Both the position numbers and the translations under genes were made by a program. Under the pieces are notes generated by a model that saw nothing but the letters and a program-made list of their open reading frames with translations, ran no database searches and had not been told where the DNA came from. 11,903 nt of DNA from an uncultured bacterium (GTDB lineage: Bacteria; Patescibacteria; ABY1; SG8-24; 2-12-FULL-60-25), in NCBI GenBank assembly GCA_937863195.1, contig CALMET010000127.1, positions 1 to 11,903 of the forward strand, read 5' to 3'. Below, piece after piece: positions 5,522 to 11,903 of the stretch (the stretch's first letter is position 1; each line of letters opens with the position of its first letter).

Positions 5522-6250
5522 TTATCCGAACGATTCTTGTTTATAGCGCGCTTTTACATCCACACCCTTGGCAGCGAGGAGAGCCTTGGCTGTAGCCATA
5601 AACTCATCTGGGCCACAAGCATAGAAGATCGCCGTCTCGAGTACCGGCGCGAGCTTGTCGATATGCGTCTCATTCAAGCGACCAACGGGTTCGGTCCAAT
5701 CATCTGGTGCATCACGCGTTAAGATCAAAAGCGGGATAAGTAATTGCTGCTCAGCGAGCTTTTGCATCTCAGCCATGAACGGGGCTTCTTCAATGGTACG
5801 ATTTGAATACACGAGCACAATCGGATGCTTGCTGCCCTGAATCACACATTCTTCAACGTATGAACGAAATGGCGTGATACCGATACCGCCAGCAAAAAAG
5901 ACAACAGGCTTGTCGCTTTGGATGGGTGGACAAAACACACCAAATGGCCCCTGCATGCGGACTTTGTCATCTGGCATGAGCGTTGACGCACGCTTGGTAA
6001 AATCACCAGCGACCTTAATCGAAAGCTCGATCACTTCTTTGGATCTGCTCGGCGCTGATGCAATCGAATAAGCGGCACGTGCCCACGAAGTACCGTCTTC
6101 GTTCAAGAGATGAAGATATAACCACTGGCCAGGGATAAACTCATAGCCAGGCTGACCATCTTCTGGGGTCAATAAAAGCGTAAACGTATCTACCGTTTCC
6201 CACTTAAGTTCTTTGACGACGAAGGGGCGTTCGACAAGAGCTGGATGCAT
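5522..6250 (-). CDS. Ferredoxin/flavodoxin reductase-like FAD/NAD(P) oxidoreductase
   Basis: 242-residue flavoprotein of the ferredoxin-NADP+ reductase superfamily, expected to pass electrons between NAD(P)H and a small carrier protein. FAD-binding barrel ~1-110: GQWLYLHL (41-48), RAAYSIASAP (58-67) and GPFGVF (101-106). NAD(P)-binding domain ~113-242: FFAGGIGITP (118-127), YACGPDEFM (210-218) and the terminal ESFG. No 2Fe-2S ferredoxin domain is attached. The usual R-x-Y-S motif reads R-A-A-Y-S, with the Arg one residue further away. The ATG at 6250 is chosen because it lies one base after the pyrophosphatase stop and begins the conserved domain; the same frame stays open upstream to 6307 inside that gene. 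Cotranscribed with ppa. The partner protein is not evident. Confidence 0.88.
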   Translation of the reverse strand: MHPALVERPFVVKELKWETVDTFTLLLTPEDGQPGYEFIPGQWLYLHLLNEDGTSWARAAYSIASAPSRSKEVIELSIKVAGDFTKRASTLMPDDKVRMQGPFGVFCPPIQSDKPVVFFAGGIGITPFRSYVEECVIQGSKHPIVLVYSNRTIEEAPFMAEMQKLAEQQLLIPLLILTRDAPDDWTEPVGRLNETHIDKLAPVLETAIFYACGPDEFMATAKALLAAKGVDVKARYKQESFG

Positions 6251-6251
6251 G

Positions 6252-6794
6252 TTAGTGTTTGGATTTGTACGCTTCGATCGAGGCGGTGATTTCTGCCTTA
6301 GCCTCATCTACGGATCCGAAACCATTAATCTGGATAAGATCGTATTTCTTCTTTTCTAACTTTTTATATTCTTTGAAGAAGAGGAGGAATTCTTCTTGCA
6401 CGTGCTTTGGGAGTTGTTCGTAGGACGTCAATTCATCGAAGCGTGGATCAACCTTTGAGACAGGCACCGCCAAAATCTTAGCGTCGTCACCATCTTGGTC
6501 GGATGTTTTGATCATGCCAATCGCGCGAGCCTTTACGACACAACCCGTAAAGGTTGGATGCGTAAGCAACAAACAAACGTCGGTCGCATCACCGTCACCT
6601 GCATGCGTCTGCGGAATAAATCCATAGTCAAATGGATAAAACGTTGGCTGATGCAAAACGCGATCGAGCTTAAAGTAACCACCCTCTTCATCGTATTCAA
6701 CTTTGTTCATCGAACCCTTTGGGAGGTCGATCACAACATTAAACTCCTCTGGCGTACCGCACGAAACTTCGTGGTAAAGATTGATGCCTTTCAT
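6252..6794 (-). CDS. ppa: Soluble inorganic pyrophosphatase (family I)
   Basis: Hydrolyses pyrophosphate to two phosphates in the cytosol, pulling nucleotide and tRNA-charging reactions forward. 180 residues, typical of prokaryotic family I. Visible active-site parts: PKGS (25-28, Lys26), LDR (43-45, Arg45), FYPFDYGFIP (52-61, Tyr53 and Tyr57), DGDATDV (67-73, Asp67, Asp69, Asp72), and DQDGDDAK (99-106, Asp99, Asp104, Lys106). The signature D-G-D-P-x-D-V is altered: Ala70 replaces Pro and Thr71 sits at the usually hydrophobic next position, but all three metal-binding Asp are kept. It is the first gene of a two-gene operon with the FNR-like gene. The promoter gives a leader of about one base. 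Confidence 0.96.
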   Translation of the reverse strand: MKGINLYHEVSCGTPEEFNVVIDLPKGSMNKVEYDEEGGYFKLDRVLHQPTFYPFDYGFIPQTHAGDGDATDVCLLLTHPTFTGCVVKARAIGMIKTSDQDGDDAKILAVPVSKVDPRFDELTSYEQLPKHVQEEFLLFFKEYKKLEKKKYDLIQINGFGSVDEAKAEITASIEAYKSKH

Positions 6795-6801
6795 AGATAA
6801 T

Positions 6802-6831
6802 TTGATAAAAGTAATGTGAAGACACTAGCAA
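6802..6831 (-). promoter_or_regulatory. Probable ppa promoter
   Basis: On the minus strand TTGCTA (6826-6831), 18 bp, TATCAA (6802-6807); four of six matches each. The predicted start (~6795) is immediately before the ATG at 6794, implying a leaderless message. Confidence 0.5.
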
Positions 6832-6855
6832 AATGGGGGTAGGAGGTCAAAGACT

Positions 6856-9042
6856 TTATTCAAACAACCCCTTCACCTCTTCCCATGTTAGCCCTTGAAG
6901 ATCAGCCTCGGTCTCTTGAACGAGGGCGTCAAAGAGCTGACGTTTGCGTTCTTGAAGCTCCATGACTTTTTCTTCAACGGTGCCTTGGGTGACGAGCTTA
7001 TAGACGTTCACGGTCTTCTTTTGACCGATACGGTGAGCGCGGTCCATCGCCTGGGACTCAACCATCGGATTCCACCACGGATCAAAGAGAATGACGGTGT
7101 CGGCTTCGACGAGGGTCAAACCCGTACCACCGGCACGTAAGGATAATAAGAAGACGGTCGTGTCTGGGTTTTTGGTAAATTGGCGAACTTGACCTTCACG
7201 ATCTTTTGTTTTGCCTTCGATGGTCGCGTGGCCGATGCCATGCAGATCAAGTGCCTTGCGAATCAGGTCTAACATGCTGGTGAACTGGCTAAACAACAGC
7301 ACCTTATGACCACCTTCTTTTGCCTGGCGGATAAGCTCAAGTGCCAACTCCATCTTGCCCGACACCTCTTCAGTATCAGGCAAACGCGGATCAACAAGAT
7401 GAGGGTGATCACAAATGCGACGCAGCTTCATCAATGCCGAAAGAATCTCGATACGTGATTGTTCGAAGCCTTTTTCTGCCACCGTTCTCAAAACCTGGGC
7501 GCGTACTTCATCAAGCGTGCGTCCATACACAACGAGCTGCTCGGCGGTAAGCACGGCATGACTCACCTGTTCTACCTTTGGTGGTAAGTCGTGCAAAAGC
7601 GCAGCCTTGGTGCGGCGCAACATGAACGGTTTGATGCGCGTACGTAAACGTTCGAGCGTCTGCATGTCACGCTTGTCCTTAATTGGACGCTCATAACGCA
7701 CTCTAAATGATTTGCTATCACCCAAAAATCCAGGCATCAAATAATCATAAATCGACCACAATTCATGTACACCATTTTCAAGTGGCGTACCCGTAAGCGC
7801 GAGATGCAATTCAGCCGGCACGGCTTTTACGGCTTTAGCGGTTGCCGTTGAAGAGTTCTTGATAAATTGCGCTTCATCAATAATACAAAGTCGAAAACCC
7901 TTGTGATCAAGGTACCCTTGAATATCGCGTTGCACGGCGGGATACGTCGTAATCACCAAGTCATAGTCACTCGTCGTCGCTAATGCCTGGGTACGAATAT
8001 CGGCCGTCCCTTCGATCACTAAGGTCTTGAGCCATGGCACGTACTTTCTCGCTTCATCCATCCAGGTGAGCGTGAGGGTTTTTGGACAAATAACGAGATC
8101 CGGCTTTTCGCCATTTTTGCGCGTTGCGGCGATATACGCCAAAACCTGAAGGGTTTTACCCAAACCCATATCATCCGCCAAAATACCGCCGAAGCCGTAT
8201 TTGTGTAAAAAGGCCATCCACGCAACACCGTCTTTTTGGTAAGGGCGCAAAATCGCATCTAAAGAATCCGGCAATTTTACTGGTTCAACCGGTCTGCCAA
8301 CTTCTGCTTCATTTAAGAGCGCGGCAAAAGCCGCATCAGTCGATGCCATGCGCGCTTCTTGCATGCGGTCGATCAGCATCTTCATTTCTGGCGCATCAAA
8401 AAGATGCGACGAGAATGAACCGTCATCATGACTCTCGGCACGTTCAAGAAATTGGGCGATGCGTTCTACATCCTCAATATTTTCGTATTCAATAAACGAG
8501 CCATCGGCGGTGCGGACAAACGGCTGGCCGCTTTTGATCGCTGTCAAAATATCTTTTGTATCAACATCATTCGCCTCACAATGCCAAGCAATCGAAAAAT
8601 CAAACCAACCTTGGCGCGATGAACTCACGCCGATATCCGGGCGAATGGAGAGGCGGCGAATCGTGAGCCTATCCAAAACACCTGGGTCGGCTTTAATGGT
8701 GTACTGATATTCGATCTCCGGCAAAATATCTTTGGTGAAGGCATAGATATCTTCTGACGAAACCTTAAAAATATGTGGCTGCTCGGTAGGCACGACCGGG
8801 TAGGCATGCGCCAAAAACGTCCGAGCCTCGGCTTCGACCTCGAGATCGCGTTCAGCGACGTGTTGCTTGCCATCCTGCTCTTTTGTATCGAACTCATCCC
8901 CTTGGGCGAGGATAGGGACAAGAAGAGGGCCGTACTCGCCGTAGGCCTCAAGCCGAAGGGCTCCCTGCTCGATAAACGAGAGGCGAATATGGATGGTTTC
9001 GAAGCCGTGAGTCTCTGGACGGGGTGTGCGTGGATTCGGCAT
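6856..9042 (-). CDS. SNF2-family DNA helicase/translocase
   Basis: 728-residue ATP-driven double-stranded DNA translocase of the Swi2/Snf2 family. The N-terminal ~260 residues form a poorly conserved domain. The core holds a Q-like RPYQKDGVAWM (266-276), Walker A DDMGLGKT (290-297), the DEAQ box (389-392), TGTPLENG (417-424), FMLRRTK (473-479), VLLFSQF (581-587), RAGGTGLTL (636-644), and motif VI QAMDRAHRIGQ (664-674) with the Arg fingers 668 and 671. No Cys/His SWIM zinc finger, common in bacterial relatives, is visible in the N-terminal part. Single gene, transcribed from a promoter with a perfect TATAAT -10 and a leader of about 8 nt, divergent from the coiled-coil/mutY operon. The substrate is unknown; bacterial members are linked to transcription recycling, repair or defence. 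Nothing here suggests a defence island. Confidence 0.95.
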   Translation of the reverse strand: MPNPRTPRPETHGFETIHIRLSFIEQGALRLEAYGEYGPLLVPILAQGDEFDTKEQDGKQHVAERDLEVEAEARTFLAHAYPVVPTEQPHIFKVSSEDIYAFTKDILPEIEYQYTIKADPGVLDRLTIRRLSIRPDIGVSSSRQGWFDFSIAWHCEANDVDTKDILTAIKSGQPFVRTADGSFIEYENIEDVERIAQFLERAESHDDGSFSSHLFDAPEMKMLIDRMQEARMASTDAAFAALLNEAEVGRPVEPVKLPDSLDAILRPYQKDGVAWMAFLHKYGFGGILADDMGLGKTLQVLAYIAATRKNGEKPDLVICPKTLTLTWMDEARKYVPWLKTLVIEGTADIRTQALATTSDYDLVITTYPAVQRDIQGYLDHKGFRLCIIDEAQFIKNSSTATAKAVKAVPAELHLALTGTPLENGVHELWSIYDYLMPGFLGDSKSFRVRYERPIKDKRDMQTLERLRTRIKPFMLRRTKAALLHDLPPKVEQVSHAVLTAEQLVVYGRTLDEVRAQVLRTVAEKGFEQSRIEILSALMKLRRICDHPHLVDPRLPDTEEVSGKMELALELIRQAKEGGHKVLLFSQFTSMLDLIRKALDLHGIGHATIEGKTKDREGQVRQFTKNPDTTVFLLSLRAGGTGLTLVEADTVILFDPWWNPMVESQAMDRAHRIGQKKTVNVYKLVTQGTVEEKVMELQERKRQLFDALVQETEADLQGLTWEEVKGLFE

Positions 9043-9056
9043 GTGATTAATCGCGG

Positions 9057-9084
9057 ATTATACGGACTTTTCGACTTTTGTAAA
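9057..9084 (-). promoter_or_regulatory. Helicase promoter
   Basis: On the minus strand TTTACA (9079-9084), 16 bp, perfect TATAAT (9057-9062). Predicted start near 9050, about 8 nt before the ATG at 9042. Confidence 0.75.
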
Positions 9085-9099
9085 GCACCATAAAGATCG

Positions 9100-9128
9100 T
9101 AGCCATGACCCCTACCGCCTGCTATGGT
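9100..9128 (+). promoter_or_regulatory. Promoter of the coiled-coil/mutY operon
   Basis: TAGCCA (9100-9105), 17 bp, TATGGT (9123-9128) with an extended TGC just before it. Four of six matches in each hexamer. The predicted start near 9136 falls just before the ATG at 9139 and downstream of the alternative ATG at 9124, favouring 9139. Confidence 0.5.
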
Positions 9129-9138
9129 GTGCGCGTCT

Positions 9139-9822
9139 ATGTCCCCTACCTTGAAGGTCATTGGCCTGATCGCCATCGGAGCTGCTGCAACGGGCTTGAG
9201 TACCGGATACTTTCTCTTTGCAGCGAATCGTGATCGCGTTGAATTGGCACAAAAAATCACCGCTGCCGAGCAGCATGTACAAGAACTTGAACGCCAAAGC
9301 GAACAATTAGCAGATAGCGCTGAAGATCGTATCAAGCAAGCACAAGAAGAGGTCGCCAAAGCCCAAGCCCTCGTCGTTGCTCTTCAACAAGAACAGCAGC
9401 TCTTTAAACAAGCGACCGTTCTCAGCCCCGTTAAAGCCACACAAACCTGGAAGGAGCTTCTCTCACTCCCCCTTGGCATCACGGTACGGATTCCTCCAAA
9501 TGCCATCGAAGGACAAACAAGCGAATTGATTACTGCAAAAGTCGGTGATCGATTTGATAGCTGGTTACAGATCGAGCCCTACACCGAAGCCCGAATGAAT
9601 GCGATGAAGCCACAAACTGTTTCGTCGACATCTGAATATCTTGCAAGCGTCCATGATGCCTTGCTTATCGGTCAACGCTACGTGATGCCAGACCGCAGTA
9701 TTCAGTACGCTTTGCGATTGCAAAAGAACGCTTCATCCACCCACGCGATTTTTCTAACGACGCAAAGTGGCATTACCGATAAGCAGATCCAGGACACGCT
9801 CTCGACGATTAAAGCCCGCTAA
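9139..9822 (+). CDS. Membrane-anchored coiled-coil protein, unknown function
   Basis: 227 residues from the ATG at 9139; an in-frame ATG at 9124 overlaps the predicted -10 and is disfavoured. Residues ~7-28 are one hydrophobic helix (VIGLIAIGAAATGL), then a long Gln/Glu/Ala-rich coiled coil from ~32 to 93. A globular C-terminal domain (~105-227) mixes strands and helices and carries no motif I recognise; the stretch VRIPPNAIEGQ (116-126) begins it. Likely a bitopic or secreted-anchored protein with the bulk outside the membrane. It is five bases upstream of mutY and probably cotranscribed, though a functional link with base-excision repair is not obvious. Confidence 0.8.
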   Translation: MSPTLKVIGLIAIGAAATGLSTGYFLFAANRDRVELAQKITAAEQHVQELERQSEQLADSAEDRIKQAQEEVAKAQALVVALQQEQQLFKQATVLSPVKATQTWKELLSLPLGITVRIPPNAIEGQTSELITAKVGDRFDSWLQIEPYTEARMNAMKPQTVSSTSEYLASVHDALLIGQRYVMPDRSIQYALRLQKNASSTHAIFLTTQSGITDKQIQDTLSTIKAR

Positions 9823-9827
9823 TAAAC

Positions 9828-10718
9828 ATGAAGTGGTCAACACTTTTACTGAATTGGTATCGGCGCGAAGGCCGCGATTTGCCATGGCGCAAAACGCGCG
9901 ACCCATATCGCATTCTCGTTTCTGAAGTGATGTTGCAACAAACTCAAGTTGCTCGTGTTTTAGATTTTTATAAAAACTGGCTACGTCTTTTCCCTACCTT
10001 CAAGACCTTGGCTAATGCAAAGACGTCCGATGTCCTGCATGCCTGGGCAGGTCTCGGCTATAACCGCCGTGCGCTCGCGCTTCAAAACATCGCCAAGCAA
10101 GTCATGGCTCAAGGCCTGCCAAAAACACGCGACGAATGGCTCGCGCTCAAAGGCATTGGCCCCTATACCGCCGACGCCATCGCGAGCTTTTCGTTGCACG
10201 AACGCCGCTGGCCCGTTGATACCAATCTGCGCCGCGTAGGAGGCCGTCTCTGGCTCGGCATCCACTACCCCGATCTTAAAGACGACGACCGCATTCGCGA
10301 ACGTGCGCTCAAAGAACTCCCCACCAAAAGCGATACGCATGAGATCCCACAAGCCGCTTTTGATTTGGCGGTAGCCGTTTGTACCAAGACGCCCAGCTGC
10401 GGCATCTGTCCTCTAAAAAATGTTTGCGCATCGTCAAAAGCCTTTTTGAATAACGAAGTCGCCACGCCAAAACGCATGACCAAGGCCTCAAACGAAACCA
10501 TTCGCGCTGGCAAAAAAGTCCCTGATCGTATTTATCGCGGCCGCATCCTCGCTCTCGTCCGAACACAAAAAAGCGCCAAACGCTCTGAGGTCGGCAAAGT
10601 AATTGATCCCATTTTTGACTCAGTTAAAGATCAGCCTTGGGTGGACGCCATGATTGATCGCCTCATCAAGGACGGCTTAGTGAACGAAAAGAGAGGACGA
10701 CTCGTCCTCCCTGAATGA
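9828..10718 (+). CDS. mutY: A/G-specific adenine DNA glycosylase (MutY), NUDIX-less
   Basis: Base-excision repair enzyme that removes adenine mispaired with 8-oxoguanine or guanine. 296 residues. Catalytic core ~1-205: SEVMLQQTQV (32-41, catalytic Glu33), AGLGYNRRA (74-82), helix-hairpin-helix LKGIGPYTADA (107-117), PVDTN (129-133, catalytic Asp131), and a 4Fe-4S loop with Cys185, Cys191, Cys194 and Cys200. The first Cys spacing is C-x5-C instead of the canonical C-x6-C. The usual C-terminal NUDIX-like domain, which recognises 8-oxoguanine, is missing. The last ~65 residues (RIYRGRILALVRT, 234-246, then basic helices) look like a small winged-helix-like fold. Substrate preference may therefore differ from E. 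coli MutY. Second gene of a plus-strand operon; ends in TGA, which argues against TGA recoding. Confidence 0.92.
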   Translation: MKWSTLLLNWYRREGRDLPWRKTRDPYRILVSEVMLQQTQVARVLDFYKNWLRLFPTFKTLANAKTSDVLHAWAGLGYNRRALALQNIAKQVMAQGLPKTRDEWLALKGIGPYTADAIASFSLHERRWPVDTNLRRVGGRLWLGIHYPDLKDDDRIRERALKELPTKSDTHEIPQAAFDLAVAVCTKTPSCGICPLKNVCASSKAFLNNEVATPKRMTKASNETIRAGKKVPDRIYRGRILALVRTQKSAKRSEVGKVIDPIFDSVKDQPWVDAMIDRLIKDGLVNEKRGRLVLPE

Positions 10719-10726
10719 ACTTTACC

Positions 10727-10863
10727 CTCCCTGCGCTTTGCTGGGGTATCCCTTTCCACTTCGTGGACAGGGAAATAAGGATTTATGGTCTGTATATTTA
10801 TGTAAAATCCATATCCCCTTTTTCACGAAGTGAAAGAGGTGCCAAGCAAAGCGAAGGCGGAGA
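10727..10863. repeat. Imperfect palindromic element with two sub-hairpins
   Basis: Outer arms CGCTTTGCT (10734-10742) and AGCAAAGCG (10845-10853) are exact inverted copies, with weaker pairing outside (CTCC near 10727 and GGAG near 10859). Inside, each half holds its own hairpin: CCAC-TTC-GTGG (10756-10766, extendable with CCCT/AGGG to 10750-10772) and TTTCAC-GAA-GTGAAA (10821-10835). GGATTTA (10779-10785) and TAAAATCC (10803-10810) pair nearer the centre. Comparing one strand with its own reverse complement shows similarity across most of the arms. It fills nearly the whole gap between the convergent mutY and tatD. It may be a dispersed repeat (MITE- or REP-like) or an elaborate bidirectional terminator; no second copy is in this window. 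Confidence 0.6.
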
Positions 10864-10872
10864 AAGCCGAAG

Positions 10873-11721
10873 CTAGATCCCAAACAGCTTTCTCGCATTC
10901 TCCGTCGTTACTCTCGCCACCTCTTCAACCGAGATACCGCGCATTTTGGCGACGTGTTGGGCAACGTGCTGTACATGTGCCGGTTCGTTTTGCTCGCCGC
11001 GATGTGGCACAGGCGCGAGATACGGCGCATCCGTTTCAAGCACGAGTAGCTCGAGTGGCATGCGTTCAATTACCCGATTTAATACCGTTTCAGGATCTTG
11101 ATCTTTTTTCGGAGGAAAGGTGGCGATGCCATTGATCCCGAGATGAAATCCGAGCTCGAGCAAGGGCTGCGCTTGCACCCAAGTACCTGTAAACGAATGC
11201 ACGACGCCACGCGGCGTCCAACCATCAGCCTGACAAGCCTTAAGAATTTCAGCCAAACGAGGCAAGGCCTCGCGACAATGAATAACGAGTGGCAAATCAA
11301 GTTCGCGTGCGGCTTTTAAATGCTCATGGAAAATGACTTCTTGTTTTGCTTGCTGGATTGCTAATTCGTTTACGTCCGCAGACAAGCGATACCAGTCCAA
11401 ACCGCATTCACCAATGGCAACGCACTTTTTTGATGAGCGAGCGATCTCAATTAAGCGTTCGGTGGTAATTGAATCTTCAGGTTTTTCACCTTCATTATGG
11501 TCGTGGTAGTCGCTCGTGACATGATCAGGATGCAAACCAACCGTCGCAAAAATCCCTTCATGCGCTTCAGCAAAAGCGATACCCGCGACAGAATTTTTTG
11601 AACCAGTACCAATGGCAATCGCCCACATCTCACGTTCACGTAAATGCCCCATGAGCTCATCACGGTTAGCATCGAAGGTAGGAAAGTGAATGTGACAGTG
11701 CGTATCAATCAATAACGGCAT
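10873..11721 (-). CDS. tatD: TatD-family metal-dependent DNase
   Basis: 282-residue TIM-barrel hydrolase of the amidohydrolase superfamily. Family members cleave DNA with 3'-5' exonuclease activity and are linked to repair of oxidised DNA and DNA turnover; others may act on other substrates. Expected metal ligands are present: DTHCH (6-10, His8 and His10), GECGLDWYR (104-112, Glu105), VIHCREA (146-152, His148), VHSFTG (174-179, His175), and ETDAPYL (229-235, Asp231). The family end-signature reads HRGEQNEP (240-247). The start lies 2 nt after the stop of the upstream CvpA-like gene, so the two are probably cotranscribed. It converges on mutY across the palindromic element. Confidence 0.94.
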   Translation of the reverse strand: MPLLIDTHCHIHFPTFDANRDELMGHLREREMWAIAIGTGSKNSVAGIAFAEAHEGIFATVGLHPDHVTSDYHDHNEGEKPEDSITTERLIEIARSSKKCVAIGECGLDWYRLSADVNELAIQQAKQEVIFHEHLKAARELDLPLVIHCREALPRLAEILKACQADGWTPRGVVHSFTGTWVQAQPLLELGFHLGINGIATFPPKKDQDPETVLNRVIERMPLELLVLETDAPYLAPVPHRGEQNEPAHVQHVAQHVAKMRGISVEEVARVTTENARKLFGI

Positions 11722-11723
11722 AC

Positions 11724-11903
11724 CTACACCAAGAAGAACAAGACATTCATGAAGGCTTTTTGACAGTACTGCGCGATAACCGAAGAACTAAACCAGCGAA
11801 TCAAATCAGGATCAAGCTTGGTATTGATAACGAGATACGCCGTCGAGCCGATAAAGATTACTATCAGCACAAAACCCAAAATAGCACCGAGCGCTTTATT
11901 GAT
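11724..11903 (-). CDS. C-terminal end of a CvpA-like membrane protein (partial)
   Basis: The last 59 residues of a minus-strand gene cut by the right window edge, ending in TAG at 11724-11726. It opens with INKALGAILGF, then a hydrophobic helix (VLIVIFIGSTAYLV), then a helix with IRWFSSSVIAQY and a final hydrophobic stretch ending FFLV. This order (a Leu/Gly-rich helix after an N-x-x-L-G-x-x-x-G motif, then a W-x-x-S-S segment) fits the C-terminal part of CvpA-family inner-membrane proteins, but the piece is short and the call is tentative. The stop is 2 nt before tatD, indicating an operon. Confidence 0.5.
   Translation of the reverse strand: MNKALGAILGFVLIVIFIGSTAYLVINTKLDPDLIRWFSSSVIAQYCQKAFMNVLFFLV

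Noticed and set aside
8625..9359. 244-residue minus-strand ORF overlapping the helicase and the 9139 ORF
   Set aside because: Out of frame with the helicase, Ser/Arg-rich composition typical of shadow frames, and it spans two predicted promoters.
1..11903. CRISPR array, prophage, insertion sequence or defence island
   Set aside because: No regularly spaced repeats, no transposase or integrase reading frames, and the SNF2 helicase has no defence-gene neighbours here.

Overview
The window reads as ordinary chromosomal DNA from a free-standing bacterial genome rather than a phage or plasmid. Genes are compact, lie on both strands in short operons, and use the standard genetic code: mutY ends in TGA and the other complete reading frames end in TAA or TAG. 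The gene style suggests a Patescibacteria/CPR-type bacterium: a lamin-tail-domain surface protein with Thr/Lys-rich linkers, many very short 5' leaders, almost no Shine-Dalgarno sequences, and a NUDIX-less MutY. This placement is inference from style, not from a marker gene.

Left part (1-1730): a minus-strand operon, lexA - small unknown protein - Y-family DNA polymerase, is driven by a clear promoter. A direct-repeat LexA box (GTTC-N7-GTTC) lies on the -10 element. It looks like a minimal SOS mutagenesis cassette. The gap upstream of lexA also holds one perfect DnaA-box 9-mer. Next (1727-4109) comes a 732-residue exported protein with two lamin-tail-like domains, two low-complexity linkers, an OB-fold-like region and a basic C-terminal tail, followed 1 bp later by a 60-residue coiled-coil ORF.

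Middle (4155-5520): tRNA-Gly(GCC) and tRNA-Ile(GAT), each with encoded CCA and its own hairpin terminator. A putative lipoprotein (minus) and a small MopE-like metal-binding-motif membrane protein (plus) diverge from promoters whose -35 hexamers occupy the same 7 bp. The MopE-like gene has the only strong Shine-Dalgarno in the window, at the end of an ~85-nt leader that can fold so as to pair part of that Shine-Dalgarno. A long nested hairpin separates it from the next, convergent operon.

Right part (5522-11903): inorganic pyrophosphatase and a ferredoxin/flavodoxin-reductase-like flavoprotein form a minus-strand operon. A SNF2-family helicase (minus) diverges from a plus operon of a membrane-anchored coiled-coil protein and MutY. 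A ~135-bp imperfect palindromic element fills the gap between mutY and the convergent tatD. tatD is preceded on the minus strand by the C-terminal end of a CvpA-like membrane protein, cut by the window edge. Functional themes are DNA repair and SOS response (LexA, Y-polymerase, MutY, TatD, SNF2 helicase), cell-surface proteins and basic metabolism. The best candidates for something undescribed are the SOS cassette with its unusual operator, the switch-like locus at 5010-5160 and the palindromic element at 10727-10863.
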